Shown: positions 1-9,433 of the stretch, piece after piece
How the letters are laid out: every line of letters begins with the position of its first letter
Numbering within the stretch: position 1 is the first letter of the stretch
Assembly: GCF_001078055.1 (NCBI RefSeq)
Contig: NZ_CP010777.1
Coordinates: forward strand, 828,408-892,407
DNA: 64,000 bases
Direction: 5' to 3'
DNA from: Rufibacter radiotolerans
Lineage (GTDB): Bacteria > Bacteroidota > Bacteroidia > Cytophagales > Hymenobacteraceae
Notes under the pieces: generated by a model
The model's input: only the letters and a program-made list of their open reading frames with translations
The model's database searches: none
Told to the model about the DNA's origin: nothing
Program-made: the position numbers and the translations under genes

Positions 1-289
1 CCAGACCCGCAGAACCCAGCAAGGCAATGAAAGAAGTAACCTCCAGGCCAACCTGCGCAATCACCATCATGATGAGCAGCACCATCAGCACTATTTTGAG
101 CAGGTTCCTTAAGAAGGGGCGCAGTGAAGGATCCACCTCCTTGCGCTTCATGAGTTGGTAAGTGAAATCGGTTATCCGCCGGATAAACCATAGGCCCACT
201 AATAAAAGAAAGATGGCAATCAGGATTTTGATGCCATAGAGAATTGCGAAGTCCTGGATTTTTTGAAGGGAATAGCTGAAGTCAAACAT
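1..289 (-). CDS. Small-conductance mechanosensitive channel (MscS family), N-terminal part
   Basis: The gene runs off the left edge, leaving about 96 N-terminal residues. They show a hydrophilic start (MFDFSYSLQK), a membrane helix at about residues 17-37, a charged loop with RRITDF and a second helix near 64-82. Then comes TSFIALLGSAGL, which matches the start of the pore-lining TM3 of MscS channels. MscS proteins open under membrane tension to release solutes during hypo-osmotic shock. The ATG at 287-289 is the only sensible start. Paralog type cannot be told without the C-terminal domain. Confidence 0.8.
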   Translation of the reverse strand, partial: MFDFSYSLQKIQDFAILYGIKILIAIFLLLVGLWFIRRITDFTYQLMKRKEVDPSLRPFLRNLLKIVLMVLLIMMVIAQVGLEVTSFIALLGSAGL

Positions 290-384
290 TGAGAATCTGA
301 ATTGGTACTGATAAAGGTTTTTGGTAAATAGGTTTTTCTGTCGGTTTTAGGAGAACGCCTGTTCCTGCATACTTGGCAGGTTGG

Positions 385-1476
385 CTAAGGAACAGGTACT
401 TCAGGGGTTTGCAAAACGCTTTCAGGAGTTTTAGGGAAAAGCCTCTTGATAAAACGATCTCTTATTCGCATGAAAGGCCTTTCAATACCATAAGTAGAGA
501 GCACGGCAAATACCAAGGTCACCAGGCAATACAGTGAAAAGCCTAGCCAGCCCTTTCCAAAATGATATTGGACGGGAATTACAAAAAGGAAATGCCAGAG
601 ATAAATGCCATAGCTGAAAAATGCCATTACCCTGAACGGCGCAAAATAACGCGACTGGGTGTGGTAGACGCCCAAAATCACCAAAAACCAGCAAATAGGG
701 CTAACGGTCCGTAATATCAATTCAGGTAGTGGCGCGAAGACGGTAAGGCATAAGATCAGAATACTTCCTCCTATGAGCAACAATCCTTTGTGGTTAAATA
801 ACCAAGACTTCTCCTGGCCAGTTTTACTCAAAACGGTTATTAGTATTCCCCATCCAAAGGCATCTAACCGGTTATGGGTATAGGTGGGCCATTCGGCAAA
901 ATCTGTGACCAGCGCCTGTGCTTTGAACCCGATTCCAGCTACAAGCAGAACTATTGCCACTGCTAAGAATCGCCGCTCAGGAGCTGAAATCCATAAGGTA
1001 AAGAAGGCAATCATAGCGGGGAAAATCCAATAGAACTGCTCTTCCACACACAGGGACCATAAGTGCTCCATGCTCCAGCGTGAAGGGGGGCCACCATAAT
1101 TCCTGTAGAAAAAGAAATATTGCGGAAACTCCCTTGGGAGAGGAATATCACTTGGGGAGATCTTGGATAGGAGCAGCAGCGCCAACAGATACCCTACTAT
1201 CAAAAAAGCATAATAGGCCGGAATAATCCGGAAGAGACGCTTCAGTAAGAAGACCAGAAAGCTGCTTTTCTTGCCCTGAGATTTTCTGATGGAAGATAAC
1301 AGCGACACACTGACCAAATGCCCCGAAAGCACAAAAAACAAATCGACTCCCACGGCCTGCAAATCCAAAACACCGAAATGTGTTAGGAACACAATCAGAA
1401 TAGCAAAGCCCCGCAAAAAGTCCAGGCTTTGGTACCGGTTAGAGTTGGTTAAGATTTGAGTAAACATGCAAGACAA
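385..1476 (-). CDS. Acyltransferase 3 family membrane protein (OafA/YrhL-like)
   Basis: A 363-residue polytopic membrane protein. The N-terminal signature SLDFLRGFAILIVFLTHFG is typical of acyltransferase-3 proteins, which transfer acetyl or succinyl groups to sugars of surface polysaccharides. A second family motif, SVEEQFYWIFP, lies near residue 145. About ten hydrophobic helices fill the length, which is normal for the family without a C-terminal SGNH domain. An alternative start (MFTQIL) lies three residues in. The neighbours do not reveal the acceptor. The family is clear, the substrate unknown. Confidence 0.85.
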   Translation of the reverse strand: MSCMFTQILTNSNRYQSLDFLRGFAILIVFLTHFGVLDLQAVGVDLFFVLSGHLVSVSLLSSIRKSQGKKSSFLVFLLKRLFRIIPAYYAFLIVGYLLALLLLSKISPSDIPLPREFPQYFFFYRNYGGPPSRWSMEHLWSLCVEEQFYWIFPAMIAFFTLWISAPERRFLAVAIVLLVAGIGFKAQALVTDFAEWPTYTHNRLDAFGWGILITVLSKTGQEKSWLFNHKGLLLIGGSILILCLTVFAPLPELILRTVSPICWFLVILGVYHTQSRYFAPFRVMAFFSYGIYLWHFLFVIPVQYHFGKGWLGFSLYCLVTLVFAVLSTYGIERPFMRIRDRFIKRLFPKTPESVLQTPEVPVP

Positions 1477-1572
1477 TACTAGGTGAAACAGCCTTTAAAA
1501 AGGCTGAAGGGAGTTGCCAGAACCTTTATTCTGGATTGTGGGGAGGAACCACTGTTGTTTACTCAGGCTTTA

Positions 1573-2274
1573 TCACATTAAAAGGTATTTACACCCCAAC
1601 AACAAATTAGGGTCCAGGCAGATTTTCCGGTAGAACCCCTCCTCAGAAGGGGCACACACTCCCGGGAAATCACCGGACTTGCCCAACAGATCTGTCATGA
1701 CCTGAAAGTGCAGGTGCGGGGGCCAGTCGCCGTTTTCAGGGTAGGGGCCCATGGTGGCGATCTGCTCTCCGGCGGCCACCTGCTTGCCTGCAAAGAGCCC
1801 GTCTAAAGAAATGCGGCTCAGGTGCCCGTAGAGCGTGAAGAATTCCAGGCCTTCCAGTTCATGTTGCAGGATGATGGTAGGCCCGTAATCCCCGAAGTTG
1901 GCATTGTCCTGGAAGCTATGCACTTTCCCAGCCAGGGGGCTATAGATGGGGATGCCGGCCGGGGCCCAGATGTCTACGCCCAGGTGCAGCGAACGGGATT
2001 CAGCAGTGTTATCAAAATGCTCGCTGCGGCGGTAGATCACCCGGTTTTCAAAATAGCCTCCCACGCCTACCGTGGCGTTTTTCGCCTCCAGCATGTGCTG
2101 CACCAACTGCTCAAAGGCGGCTGTGTCTCGTAAATCTGCGTGAAGCAGAGCCGGGTTGGCGGCGGTAAAGTCAAGGCGCGTTACAAGGGGGCCATTCAGG
2201 TCCTGGTCCAGGAGGGGGGCAAAGAAGGCTTGGTGCTCGATTAAGGCAGAAATCAGTTTGGAAGAGTTATCCAT
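1573..2274 (-). CDS. M23 family metallopeptidase (LytM-like)
   Basis: A 233-residue protein with the LytM/M23 zinc site: H97 and D101 in HLGVDIWAP, a third histidine at about 151 in TLYGHLS, and the HLHFQ motif at 187-191. Such enzymes cut peptide cross-links in peptidoglycan. There is no clear signal peptide, which is unusual for a murein hydrolase. A longer frame to 2316 exists but starts with TTG, so I chose the ATG at 2272-2274 (MDNSSKLISAL). The N-terminal 90 residues are not recognised. Confidence 0.8.
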   Translation of the reverse strand: MDNSSKLISALIEHQAFFAPLLDQDLNGPLVTRLDFTAANPALLHADLRDTAAFEQLVQHMLEAKNATVGVGGYFENRVIYRRSEHFDNTAESRSLHLGVDIWAPAGIPIYSPLAGKVHSFQDNANFGDYGPTIILQHELEGLEFFTLYGHLSRISLDGLFAGKQVAAGEQIATMGPYPENGDWPPHLHFQVMTDLLGKSGDFPGVCAPSEEGFYRKICLDPNLLLGCKYLLM

Positions 2275-2447
2275 AAAACGGCTCCGAAACGTATTGGTAA
2301 AGAATGAATAGGGCAAGTTACTGGAAAATCCAAACGGGCGACCGCTTTTTTTTCTGTATGTTCGGGTTGGAGAATGAAATGTTGTAACTTTCCTGCTTTA
2401 TTACATTTACCCAAACCCAAACCGCTTCCGTTTTTCGTACACTAACT

Positions 2448-3530
2448 ATGAGCAACGCCTATTATACCATGAAGGTGGTGGACATCACTCAGGAAACCTC
2501 AGACGCCCTCACCCTTCATTTAGACCACCCAGACCGCAAGAATATCCCGTACATCCCTGGCCAGTTCCTAACCCTGATCCTGACCATTGACGGCAAGAAA
2601 GTACGCCGGTCTTACTCTTTGTGCAGCACACCAGATGAGCCTTATTTCTCGGTGACCGTTAAGCGCGTAGAAGGCGGCATGGTGTCCAATTTCCTGGCAG
2701 ACCATGTCTTGATTGGGGATGAAATTGAAGTGATGGCGCCATTGGGTAACTTCGCCCTGAAACCAGATCCTTCGCTTAAAAGGCACCTTTTCTTCTTTGG
2801 TGGCGGCAGCGGCATCACCCCGCTAATGTCTATGCTGAAGAACACCCTCAAATACGAGCCGCAGAGCCGCATCACGCTTATTTACGGCAACCGCAACCTG
2901 GACTCGATTATTTTCAAAGACCAGCTGAACCAGTTGGAGCAGCAGAACCCAGACCGGCTTAAGATTGTGCATGTGTTCAATGAATCCATGACTGATGCCA
3001 CCGAGCCGCAGGAGAACATAGGGCTTCTGGACCGTAAGATGGTGCTGCGCCTGCTGGAGAACCTGCGGGTACCTGGCTATGACCAGGAAAGCTATTATAT
3101 GTGCGGCCCTGAAGGCATGATGAACGAGGTGCGTGATGCCCTGCAGTTCATGAGCGTGCCGGCCACCCAGGTCTTCAAAGAAAGCTTTACGGTGCCTACC
3201 ACCCTGGAAGACCATGGCGCCGACGTGAAGGCGGCCGTGGAGACCGATGAGATTATTACCCGTACCGTTACCATCTTATATGAAGGCAAAGAGTACCAGG
3301 TAGAGGTGTTGCCGCATGAGACTATTCTGGATGCCGGCCTCAAGGCTGATATAGACTTGCCTTACTCGTGCCAGGCCGGTCTGTGTACCGCCTGCATTGG
3401 CAAATGCCTGAGCGGCCGCGTGCATTTAGATGAGCGCGAAGGCCTCTCTGATGCCGAGATTGAAAAAGGCTACGTGCTTAACTGCGTGGGCCACCCCCTT
3501 ACCGCCAATGTAGTGATTGAGATTGGCTAA
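2448..3530 (+). CDS. Ferredoxin-NADP reductase-type flavoprotein with C-terminal 2Fe-2S domain (PaaE-like)
   Basis: A 360-residue oxidoreductase in three parts. The FAD domain has RRSYSLCS at 53-60, the NADPH domain has GGGSGIT at 118-124 and MCGPEGMM near 218-225, and a plant-type ferredoxin domain has C308, C313, C316 and C346 (CX4CX2CX29C). This is the layout of PaaE, the reductase of phenylacetyl-CoA epoxidase. No paaABCD genes are nearby, so it may feed electrons to another oxygenase or desaturase. The downstream peptidase gene starts 18 nt after its stop and is probably co-transcribed. Confidence 0.85.
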   Translation: MSNAYYTMKVVDITQETSDALTLHLDHPDRKNIPYIPGQFLTLILTIDGKKVRRSYSLCSTPDEPYFSVTVKRVEGGMVSNFLADHVLIGDEIEVMAPLGNFALKPDPSLKRHLFFFGGGSGITPLMSMLKNTLKYEPQSRITLIYGNRNLDSIIFKDQLNQLEQQNPDRLKIVHVFNESMTDATEPQENIGLLDRKMVLRLLENLRVPGYDQESYYMCGPEGMMNEVRDALQFMSVPATQVFKESFTVPTTLEDHGADVKAAVETDEIITRTVTILYEGKEYQVEVLPHETILDAGLKADIDLPYSCQAGLCTACIGKCLSGRVHLDEREGLSDAEIEKGYVLNCVGHPLTANVVIEIG

Positions 3531-3548
3531 CCGTTTTTGACCTGCTTT

Positions 3549-5285
3549 ATGGAAAATGCCCCCAAAACATTAGTATTGCCAGAGCGGAAACCCCGTACGT
3601 ACCTGCCCCATGACTTCCAGATATCAGACTGGAACTCCCTGGAGCCGTACTTTGAGGAACTGAAAACCCGGGACCTGCACTCGCAGGAAGAACTGGAAAA
3701 GTGGATTGCCGATCGCAGCGAACTGGAAAGCGTGCTTTCTGAGAACCTGGCCTGGCGCTACATCAAGATGACCTGTGACACCCAGGATCAAGAACTTACT
3801 GAGGCCTTTCAGTTCTTCGTAACGGAGATTGAGCCGAAGGCCTCCCCCTATGATGACGCCTTTAACCGCAAACTGGTAGAATCACCGTACGTGAACGGGT
3901 TGGATGAGCAGCGCTTCCGCATTTACCTGCGGGGCGTGCGCCGGGCCATAGAATTGTTTAGGGAGGAGAACATTCCCTTGCAGACCGAGATCAGTACCAA
4001 ACAGCAGCAGTACGGAGCCATTGCCGGGGCCATGACCGTGACCCTGGACGGGCAGGAAATGACCCTTCAGCGAGCCGCCGACCGCCTCAAGCAAACGGAC
4101 CGCGCCGTGCGCGAGGAGGCTTACCTGGCCATCCAGAACCGCCGGCAGCAGGACAAGGAAAAGCTGGATGACCTGTTCACCGAGCTGACCCAGCTACGGC
4201 ACCAGGTGGCCCTTAATGCCGGCTTTGACAATTTCCGGGACTACATGTTCGCGGCGCTGGGCCGTTTTGACTATGGTCCCCAGGACACGTTCCTTTTCCA
4301 CCAAGCCATTAAAGAGCAGGTGGTACCCATTACCCGGCAGATTGACCGCGAGCACAAAGAATTGCTGGGCGTAGACACCCTCCGGCCTTGGGACCTGGAC
4401 GTGGACCCTAGCTTGAAACCGCCCTTAGAACCTTTCCAGACCGGCGAGGAACTGCTGGAGAAAACCATCGCCATTTTCTATAAACTGGATTCCTTCCTGG
4501 GTGATTGCCTGGTGACCATGCGCGAGATTGGGCACCTGGACCTGGAGTCCAGGAAAGGGAAAGCCCCGGGCGGGTACAATTACCCACTGGATGAGATTGG
4601 CGTACCGTTTATCTTCATGAATGCCACCTCTTCGCTGCGCGATGTGGTGACTTTGCTGCATGAAGGTGGCCACGCCGTGCACTCCTTCCTGACCCGTGAC
4701 CTACCGCTGAACGCGGCCAAGCACCCACCGTCTGAGGTAGCCGAACTGGCGTCCATGTCTATGGAACTGCTCACCATTGACCACTGGGATATTTTCTTCC
4801 CCAACCAGGAAGACCTGGTGCGGGCCAAGCGCCAACATCTGGAGGGCGTACTGGAAACCTTCCCGTGGGTAGCCACCATTGACAAGTTCCAGCACTGGGT
4901 CTATGAAAACCCCACTCATACCGTGGAGGAACGGCACCAGAACTGGGTGCGCATTTTTGAGGAATTCAACCAGCAGGAAGTTGACTGGAGTGGGCTTGAC
5001 CATCTGAAACCCTACATCTGGCAGAAACAACTGCACCTCTATGAAGTGCCTTTCTACTACATAGAATACGCCATGGCCCAACTGGGTGCCGTGGCCGTCT
5101 GGAAACGCTATAAATCTGAGCCAGAAGCGGCCCTGGAAGGCTACAAAAAAGCCCTCGGCCTGGGCTACACCGCCACCATAGGCGAAATCTATGAGGCTGC
5201 CGGCATCCGGTTTGATTTCTCCAGTGCCTACATCCAGACGCTGGTAGACTTCGTGAAAGAGGAGCTGGAAAAACTGGAAGACTAA
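3549..5285 (+). CDS. pepF: M3 family oligoendopeptidase F
   Basis: A cytoplasmic zinc oligopeptidase of 578 residues, a usual length for PepF-type enzymes. The HEGGH motif lies at 371-375, and the third ligand probably falls in EVAELASMSMELL around residue 400. M3 enzymes degrade short peptides and signal-peptide fragments. The frame extends to a TTG at 3537, but the ATG at 3549 (MENAPKTLVLPE) is preferred. It sits 18 nt after the reductase gene and ends just before a strong hairpin at 5311-5354. Confidence 0.88.
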   Translation: MENAPKTLVLPERKPRTYLPHDFQISDWNSLEPYFEELKTRDLHSQEELEKWIADRSELESVLSENLAWRYIKMTCDTQDQELTEAFQFFVTEIEPKASPYDDAFNRKLVESPYVNGLDEQRFRIYLRGVRRAIELFREENIPLQTEISTKQQQYGAIAGAMTVTLDGQEMTLQRAADRLKQTDRAVREEAYLAIQNRRQQDKEKLDDLFTELTQLRHQVALNAGFDNFRDYMFAALGRFDYGPQDTFLFHQAIKEQVVPITRQIDREHKELLGVDTLRPWDLDVDPSLKPPLEPFQTGEELLEKTIAIFYKLDSFLGDCLVTMREIGHLDLESRKGKAPGGYNYPLDEIGVPFIFMNATSSLRDVVTLLHEGGHAVHSFLTRDLPLNAAKHPPSEVAELASMSMELLTIDHWDIFFPNQEDLVRAKRQHLEGVLETFPWVATIDKFQHWVYENPTHTVEERHQNWVRIFEEFNQQEVDWSGLDHLKPYIWQKQLHLYEVPFYYIEYAMAQLGAVAVWKRYKSEPEAALEGYKKALGLGYTATIGEIYEAAGIRFDFSSAYIQTLVDFVKEELEKLED

Positions 5286-5310
5286 CCTTCATAGACGACC
5301 CATCTACAGA

Positions 5311-5354
5311 AAAACAGAGAGGCCGCAGATGAAAATCTGCGGCCTCTCTGTTTT
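5311..5354. terminator. Bidirectional terminator between pepF and the lipoprotein gene
   Basis: Perfect 20-bp arms (left 5311-5330, right 5335-5354) enclose a GAAA tetraloop. The hairpin has A/T tails on both sides and lies between two convergent genes. Confidence 0.9.
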
Positions 5355-5384
5355 TGGGCCGTTTTCCTGAAAACAGGCCTAAAA
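5351..5384. repeat. Family-1 palindrome (GTTTT-dimer repeat), copy 1
   Basis: Imperfect palindrome of the dispersed family with two TTTT blocks per arm around GGCC. It directly abuts the pepF terminator between convergent genes. Confidence 0.7.
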
Positions 5385-5409
5385 TAGCTAAGTAATTTTA
5401 ATGATTACT

Positions 5410-6042
5410 TTATTCCTCGTTCCCCTCTTCCAGCTGCGCGTTTTTATCTACCCATTGGAACAGCGGGAACGGCTGAAGCGTGTCATAAGGTTTACCCAGT
5501 TTAGGAACCTGCTTGCGGTATCTCCTGAGCAGAGTATTGATCTCTTTGGCGGTTTTGTCATAGCGGCCCCGGTAGAAAACCACCTCGTTCTGGTGATTAC
5601 TGATGCTCTCCTGCAGAGAGTCTACCATTTTTACACCCGTAGGCCCATTCTCCGGCAGGAAAGCCCTTAGCGCACTCCAGATGGAGTCATTGGCCGTGTC
5701 ATAGGCGTCTATCCTATTGGAATCACGCACGGTGTTGCGGTCATACCGCAGGTTGGAGAGTCTCCGGATGGCGTGTTGCAGGCGTACGCGTTGGGTATCG
5801 GCCATGGCGGCCGGCGGAATGGCGGCCAGCATCTCTTCCATTTGGCGTTGCTTTACGCTGTCGCTCTGCATCATCACGTTCCACTTGCCGGTAAGGGTGT
5901 CGGTGAGGGTAGTGAGTTCTTGCCGAAGCTGATCATCTGAGATGGGGCGGGCCAGCGGGCCAGATTTGCCTGAGTCCTTGGAACACCCAATCATCCCCAC
6001 TAGTAACGCCAGGGCAATTCCCAGGAAATATTGTTTTTTCAT
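5410..6042 (-). CDS. Lipoprotein of unknown function
   Basis: A 210-residue secreted lipoprotein. MKKQYFLGIALALLVGMIGC is a type II signal peptide with the lipidated cysteine at 20. The mature part is mostly charged helix (LTDTLTGKWNVMMQSD, AAIPPAAMADTQRVRL), suggesting coiled coil, with no enzyme motif that I recognise. The frame runs upstream to 6120, but those 26 residues look non-secreted, so the internal ATG at 6040-6042 is chosen. It probably sits on the inner leaflet of the outer membrane. Confidence 0.75.
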   Translation of the reverse strand: MKKQYFLGIALALLVGMIGCSKDSGKSGPLARPISDDQLRQELTTLTDTLTGKWNVMMQSDSVKQRQMEEMLAAIPPAAMADTQRVRLQHAIRRLSNLRYDRNTVRDSNRIDAYDTANDSIWSALRAFLPENGPTGVKMVDSLQESISNHQNEVVFYRGRYDKTAKEINTLLRRYRKQVPKLGKPYDTLQPFPLFQWVDKNAQLEEGNEE

Positions 6043-6256
6043 AAATAGGTTGTGTAAACAGGTCAGGCAACGGGCAAGGGCCTTTTCTGGGCCGCCTTTC
6101 TGTGGCCTGACACCCTGCAAACGTAATAGCTGCGCTTCCCGTTACAACGCCGGAGGCCCACCCTAGATTGTGCGGGCAAAATAGGGGAGTGTGCAGAGGT
6201 GTGGCCATCTGCACCGCCTGGTCTAAAGAGAGGAGAAATAAATTGGGATGCCGGGG

Positions 6257-6838
6257 CTAGAAGTTTTTTAGGCCGTTCAGGAGCAGATTAGACAAGAACT
6301 CGGCAATTTCATCGGGGCTCATCTTTCCTTCAGGCTTGTACCACATGTGCAGCCAGTTTAAGCTGGAGAGTAGGGTCAATACCACAAACTTCTCATCGGT
6401 TACCTTAAACTCGCCGCTGGCGATGCCCTCCCGTACAATCTGCCGCAGGCTTTCCTCATAATGGTACCGCATGTCATGGAATTTGCTCAGAGAAGGCTCA
6501 CTTAAATGGCGCCACTCGTTCAGGAACACCCCGGCGGCCTGCGGGTTCTTGGTGAGCACCCGCACGTGCGCGGCAATGGCCAGCCGAAGTTTCTCGCTGG
6601 CAGGTACGTCCTTGTCTTTTACCTCATTGAAGGCGGCGTTGAACTCGTCGGCCATCTTAAAACAAACGCGCTGCAGAATGTCTTCCTTTGATTTGATGTG
6701 GGAGTAAAGGCTTCCGGCCTCAATGCCTAGTTCCAGGGCCAGGTCTCGCATGGTGGTGGCGGCAAAACCTCTGGATTTGAAGAGCGAAGTGGCTACTTGG
6801 TCTATCTGTTCTTTACGCGACAATGGGGTACTGGACAT
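6257..6838 (-). CDS. TetR/AcrR family transcriptional regulator
   Basis: A 193-residue DNA-binding protein. Its N-terminal helix-turn-helix contains DQVATSLFKSRGFAATTMRD and LGIEAGSLYSHIKSKEDIL, a classic TetR pattern. The C-terminal ligand domain resembles regulators of fatty acid or phenylacetate metabolism, but that is weak. The frame extends to a TTG at 6859; the ATG at 6836-6838 (MSSTPLSRKEQ) fits better. It is divergent from thiL with about 200 bp between them. Its target is not evident. Confidence 0.88.
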   Translation of the reverse strand: MSSTPLSRKEQIDQVATSLFKSRGFAATTMRDLALELGIEAGSLYSHIKSKEDILQRVCFKMADEFNAAFNEVKDKDVPASEKLRLAIAAHVRVLTKNPQAAGVFLNEWRHLSEPSLSKFHDMRYHYEESLRQIVREGIASGEFKVTDEKFVVLTLLSSLNWLHMWYKPEGKMSPDEIAEFLSNLLLNGLKNF

Positions 6839-7046
6839 AGAATTAAGGTTTATCTTCAAAGCTACTCATGTGAACGCGGGTTGGCAAATCAACTTTATCT
6901 CCGGCGCCCAGCAGGGGCGAATAGAAGGTGCCCAGGAAAAAGCTATCTTTGCGTTTTCAGCATGATTTTCTAAAAATAAGACGAAAACACGTATATCGTT
7001 CATTTTTTGGGAATGCTTTTGCAAAAAATCATAAACAGAGGCTCTT

Positions 7047-8075
7047 ATGTCAGAATATACTCCTTTAGAAAGCTTAGGTGAATTTGGATTGATACGCCGG
7101 TTGCAAGAGCAACTGGAAGTGAACAATGCGTCTACCATTGTAGGCATAGGCGATGACGCCGCCGTGCTGGAACCCGGCCAGAAACAGATTGTCATCTCTA
7201 CCGACATGCTGGTGGAGAACGTGCATTTTGACCTTACCTTCTGTCCGCTCAGGCACCTGGGCTACAAGGCTGTGGCCGTGAACGTTTCTGATATTGCCGC
7301 TATGAACGCCATTCCTACCCAGATTGTGGTGAGCCTGGCCATTGGCGCGCGCTACACCGTTGAGGCCATTGAGGAACTCTACGCAGGCATGCGCCTGGCC
7401 TGCGAAAATTACAAGGTAGACCTGGTGGGCGGTGATACCACTGCCTCGCGCGGCGGACTGGTGATTAGCGTCACCGCCCTGGGCGAAGTGGAAAAAGGAA
7501 AGGCTGTGCTGAGAAGCACGGCCACAATTAATGACCTTATCTGCGTCACCGGCGACTTAGGCGGCGCCTACCTGGGGCTGCAACTGCTGGAGCGCGAAAA
7601 ACAGGCGTTCCTGGCAGACCCCGATACGCAACCAGAGCTGGAGGGCAAAGATTACGTGGTAGGCCGTCAATTAAGGCCTGAGGCCCGCATGGACGTGATT
7701 CATGAACTGAAGGAACTGGGCGTGCACCCTACCTCCATGATCGACATCTCAGACGGGTTAGGTTCTGAGCTGCTGCACATCTGTTCCCAAAGCCGCGTGG
7801 GCGCCGCCATCTACCAGGACAAACTCCCCGCCGACCCCCAGACCCTGGAAACCGCCGAGGAATTCAAGCTGGACCCCGTGACCTGCATCCTGAACGGCGG
7901 CGAAGACTACGAGCTGCTTTTCACCGTGAAAATGGCCGACTTTGAGAAGATCAAAAATCACCCAGATATATCTATCATTGGCAACATTACAGACGCCGGC
8001 GAAGGCGTTCGTCTGGTTACGCCCAGTGGCAATGCATTCCCCATTAAGGCTCAAGGCTGGAACCACTTCGCGTAA
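7047..8075 (+). CDS. thiL: Thiamine-phosphate kinase
   Basis: A 342-residue ThiL that phosphorylates thiamine monophosphate to thiamine diphosphate with ATP. Motifs in order: GIGDDAAV near 33-40, STDMLVENVHF, VNVSDIAAMNA, VGGDTTASRGG, MIDISDGLGSEL and NGGEDYELLF. The aspartates in these motifs bind Mg-nucleotide. No other thiamine genes are adjacent, and I see no TPP riboswitch in the 208 bp upstream. Confidence 0.95.
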   Translation: MSEYTPLESLGEFGLIRRLQEQLEVNNASTIVGIGDDAAVLEPGQKQIVISTDMLVENVHFDLTFCPLRHLGYKAVAVNVSDIAAMNAIPTQIVVSLAIGARYTVEAIEELYAGMRLACENYKVDLVGGDTTASRGGLVISVTALGEVEKGKAVLRSTATINDLICVTGDLGGAYLGLQLLEREKQAFLADPDTQPELEGKDYVVGRQLRPEARMDVIHELKELGVHPTSMIDISDGLGSELLHICSQSRVGAAIYQDKLPADPQTLETAEEFKLDPVTCILNGGEDYELLFTVKMADFEKIKNHPDISIIGNITDAGEGVRLVTPSGNAFPIKAQGWNHFA

Positions 8076-8218
8076 ATATCAAGGTCATAAAGCTGTATGG
8101 GAAACGCACATTTTTAACCTGTTTTCCAGGAAATAGTCTATTAACACGGAGTCACCTATTGGGCAGCTGTTATCTTGCCAGACGGCACATTTTGGGTGCC
8201 ATGGGGCTATTAAAAGCT

Positions 8219-8602
8219 ATGGAAGAATTATTTGACTATATTTTTTACAGAGTATACAAAGCCTATCAGAAAAGGGACAGTACGCCTGAAATTTATGCTG
8301 CAGGAGTATTATCATTAATGCAATTTTTTTTCTTGCTCTGTATACTTGTTTTTATTGGATTATTCGTCGAATTCCCAATCCCTCATAAATATTATGCCCT
8401 TCCTTTTATCATTTTGATACTAGGAATAAACTGGTTCAAGTATGAAAGGAATTTTAATGTTAAAGAGCTTGAGTTGAAATGGGGTAAAGAAGATAGAAGT
8501 ATAAGAAAGCGCAGGGGTTGGCTTCTTGTGTTATGTCTTATAAGCTTAATTCTTTTTCCAATAGTAATTGGGGTGTTAAAGCATAATTTAAATCTCTTGT
8601 AA
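8219..8602 (+). CDS. Small hydrophobic membrane protein, unknown function
   Basis: A 127-residue protein with an N-terminal amphipathic stretch (MEELFDYIFYRVYKAYQK) and three membrane helices. A basic linker (KWGKEDRSIRKRRG) separates helices two and three. I recall similar short proteins from Bacteroidota with no assigned role. The frame reaches 8159 with a TTG and another ATG lies at 8201; the ATG at 8219 fits the expected N-terminus. The gene is visibly more AT-rich than its neighbours, which may mean transfer. Its stop codon lies inside the terminator stem at 8590-8652. Confidence 0.65.
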   Translation: MEELFDYIFYRVYKAYQKRDSTPEIYAAGVLSLMQFFFLLCILVFIGLFVEFPIPHKYYALPFIILILGINWFKYERNFNVKELELKWGKEDRSIRKRRGWLLVLCLISLILFPIVIGVLKHNLNLL

Positions 8603-8652
8603 AGCAGAAGCGCCTGGTGTTTTCACGGGCGCTTCTGCTTTACAAGAGATTT
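8590..8652. terminator. Long bidirectional terminator overlapping a stop codon
   Basis: Two perfect 25-bp arms (8590-8614 and 8628-8652) with a 13-nt loop. The left arm contains the TAA stop of the upstream gene. It separates convergent genes. Confidence 0.85.
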
Positions 8653-8675
8653 CCTTAATAGGTACATTATTGAGC

Positions 8676-9005
8676 TTACATGCTGGCAAGCAAAATAGGT
8701 TTTATGGTCACTTTCAGCATGTCTATCAATTCCTGGTCCATGTAAGCGAACTCATCAGGAATATCCAGGATATGGATTTCTTTGCTGCGGGCTTGCGTAC
8801 CGTATCTGGAGATGAGCAGTTGCTTGTGTTTTTTCTCCATCACAAAGATCAGGTCAGCCCATTCCATTAGCTTTGTTGAGATTTTGATTCTGGCACTGTC
8901 TGATGTGCCGGCAGAGCGGTAATTATGATTTAAATATCCCTGAAAAATTTTCTCAGCGGTGGGGCTCCGCCACTGGTTGCGGCTGCATACAAAAAGGACG
9001 TTCAT
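8676..9005 (-). CDS. Low-molecular-weight protein tyrosine phosphatase-like protein
   Basis: A 109-residue protein that begins MNVLFVCSRNQWRSPTAE. C7-X5-R13-S is the catalytic P-loop of low-molecular-weight phosphatases. It is shorter than the usual ~150 residues. The general-acid aspartate is probably in HILDIPDEFAYMD, where DIPD takes the place of the usual DPY. Its start lies 20 nt after the stop of the 122-residue gene, so the two look like one minus-strand unit. The substrate is unknown. Confidence 0.8.
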   Translation of the reverse strand: MNVLFVCSRNQWRSPTAEKIFQGYLNHNYRSAGTSDSARIKISTKLMEWADLIFVMEKKHKQLLISRYGTQARSKEIHILDIPDEFAYMDQELIDMLKVTIKPILLASM

Positions 9006-9025
9006 ATTGGGCGCTGCTTCATTTG

Positions 9026-9394
9026 TTAATCCTCCGGATAAGGCACAAACACGAAGTTCATGAAATCGCGGTCTATCACAAACAGGCAGCAGAACTCATC
9101 GGCGTCCTTGTAGGCCTGCTGGAACTCCTCTATCTTGTCTTCGCTCACCAATTGGCGGTTCACAAAGTCCTCCAGGTAAGAGGCGTTGATGTGCCATTCC
9201 AGGTTACGCTCTTCGGCGGCAATCAATAGGCCTCCGATTTTTGTGATCTCACGGGAGAAAACAAAGATGGGGTACTTAGAGATATCGCGCTTCCGGATGT
9301 GGTAAGAGGCTTCTTTGAGGGTATCACACACCTGCACGAAATCTTTGGTGATGGTGCCCAGGTATTTTCCGTTCAGTTCTGGATCGTTCTGCAT
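9026..9394 (-). CDS. Conserved hypothetical protein upstream of the phosphatase
   Basis: A 122-residue soluble acidic protein with no signal peptide or motif that I recognise. It has an aromatic C-terminal end (FCCLFVIDRDFMNFVFVP). It precedes the phosphatase gene by 20 nt and is likely co-transcribed, so it may be a partner or substrate. Confidence 0.6.
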   Translation of the reverse strand: MQNDPELNGKYLGTITKDFVQVCDTLKEASYHIRKRDISKYPIFVFSREITKIGGLLIAAEERNLEWHINASYLEDFVNRQLVSEDKIEEFQQAYKDADEFCCLFVIDRDFMNFVFVPYPED

Positions 9395-9433
9395 AATAGT
9401 AGCAAGTATCGGGTACGGATATTGAATGGGGAA

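Noticed and set aside
6839..7046. TPP riboswitch upstream of thiL
   Set aside because: I looked for the conserved CTGAGA and ACCTGATCTGG boxes and did not find them.
8111..8140. Family-1 palindrome after thiL
   Set aside because: Only the left arm (TTTTTAACCTGTTTTCC) is recognisable; the right arm is lost. Not counted among the 23.
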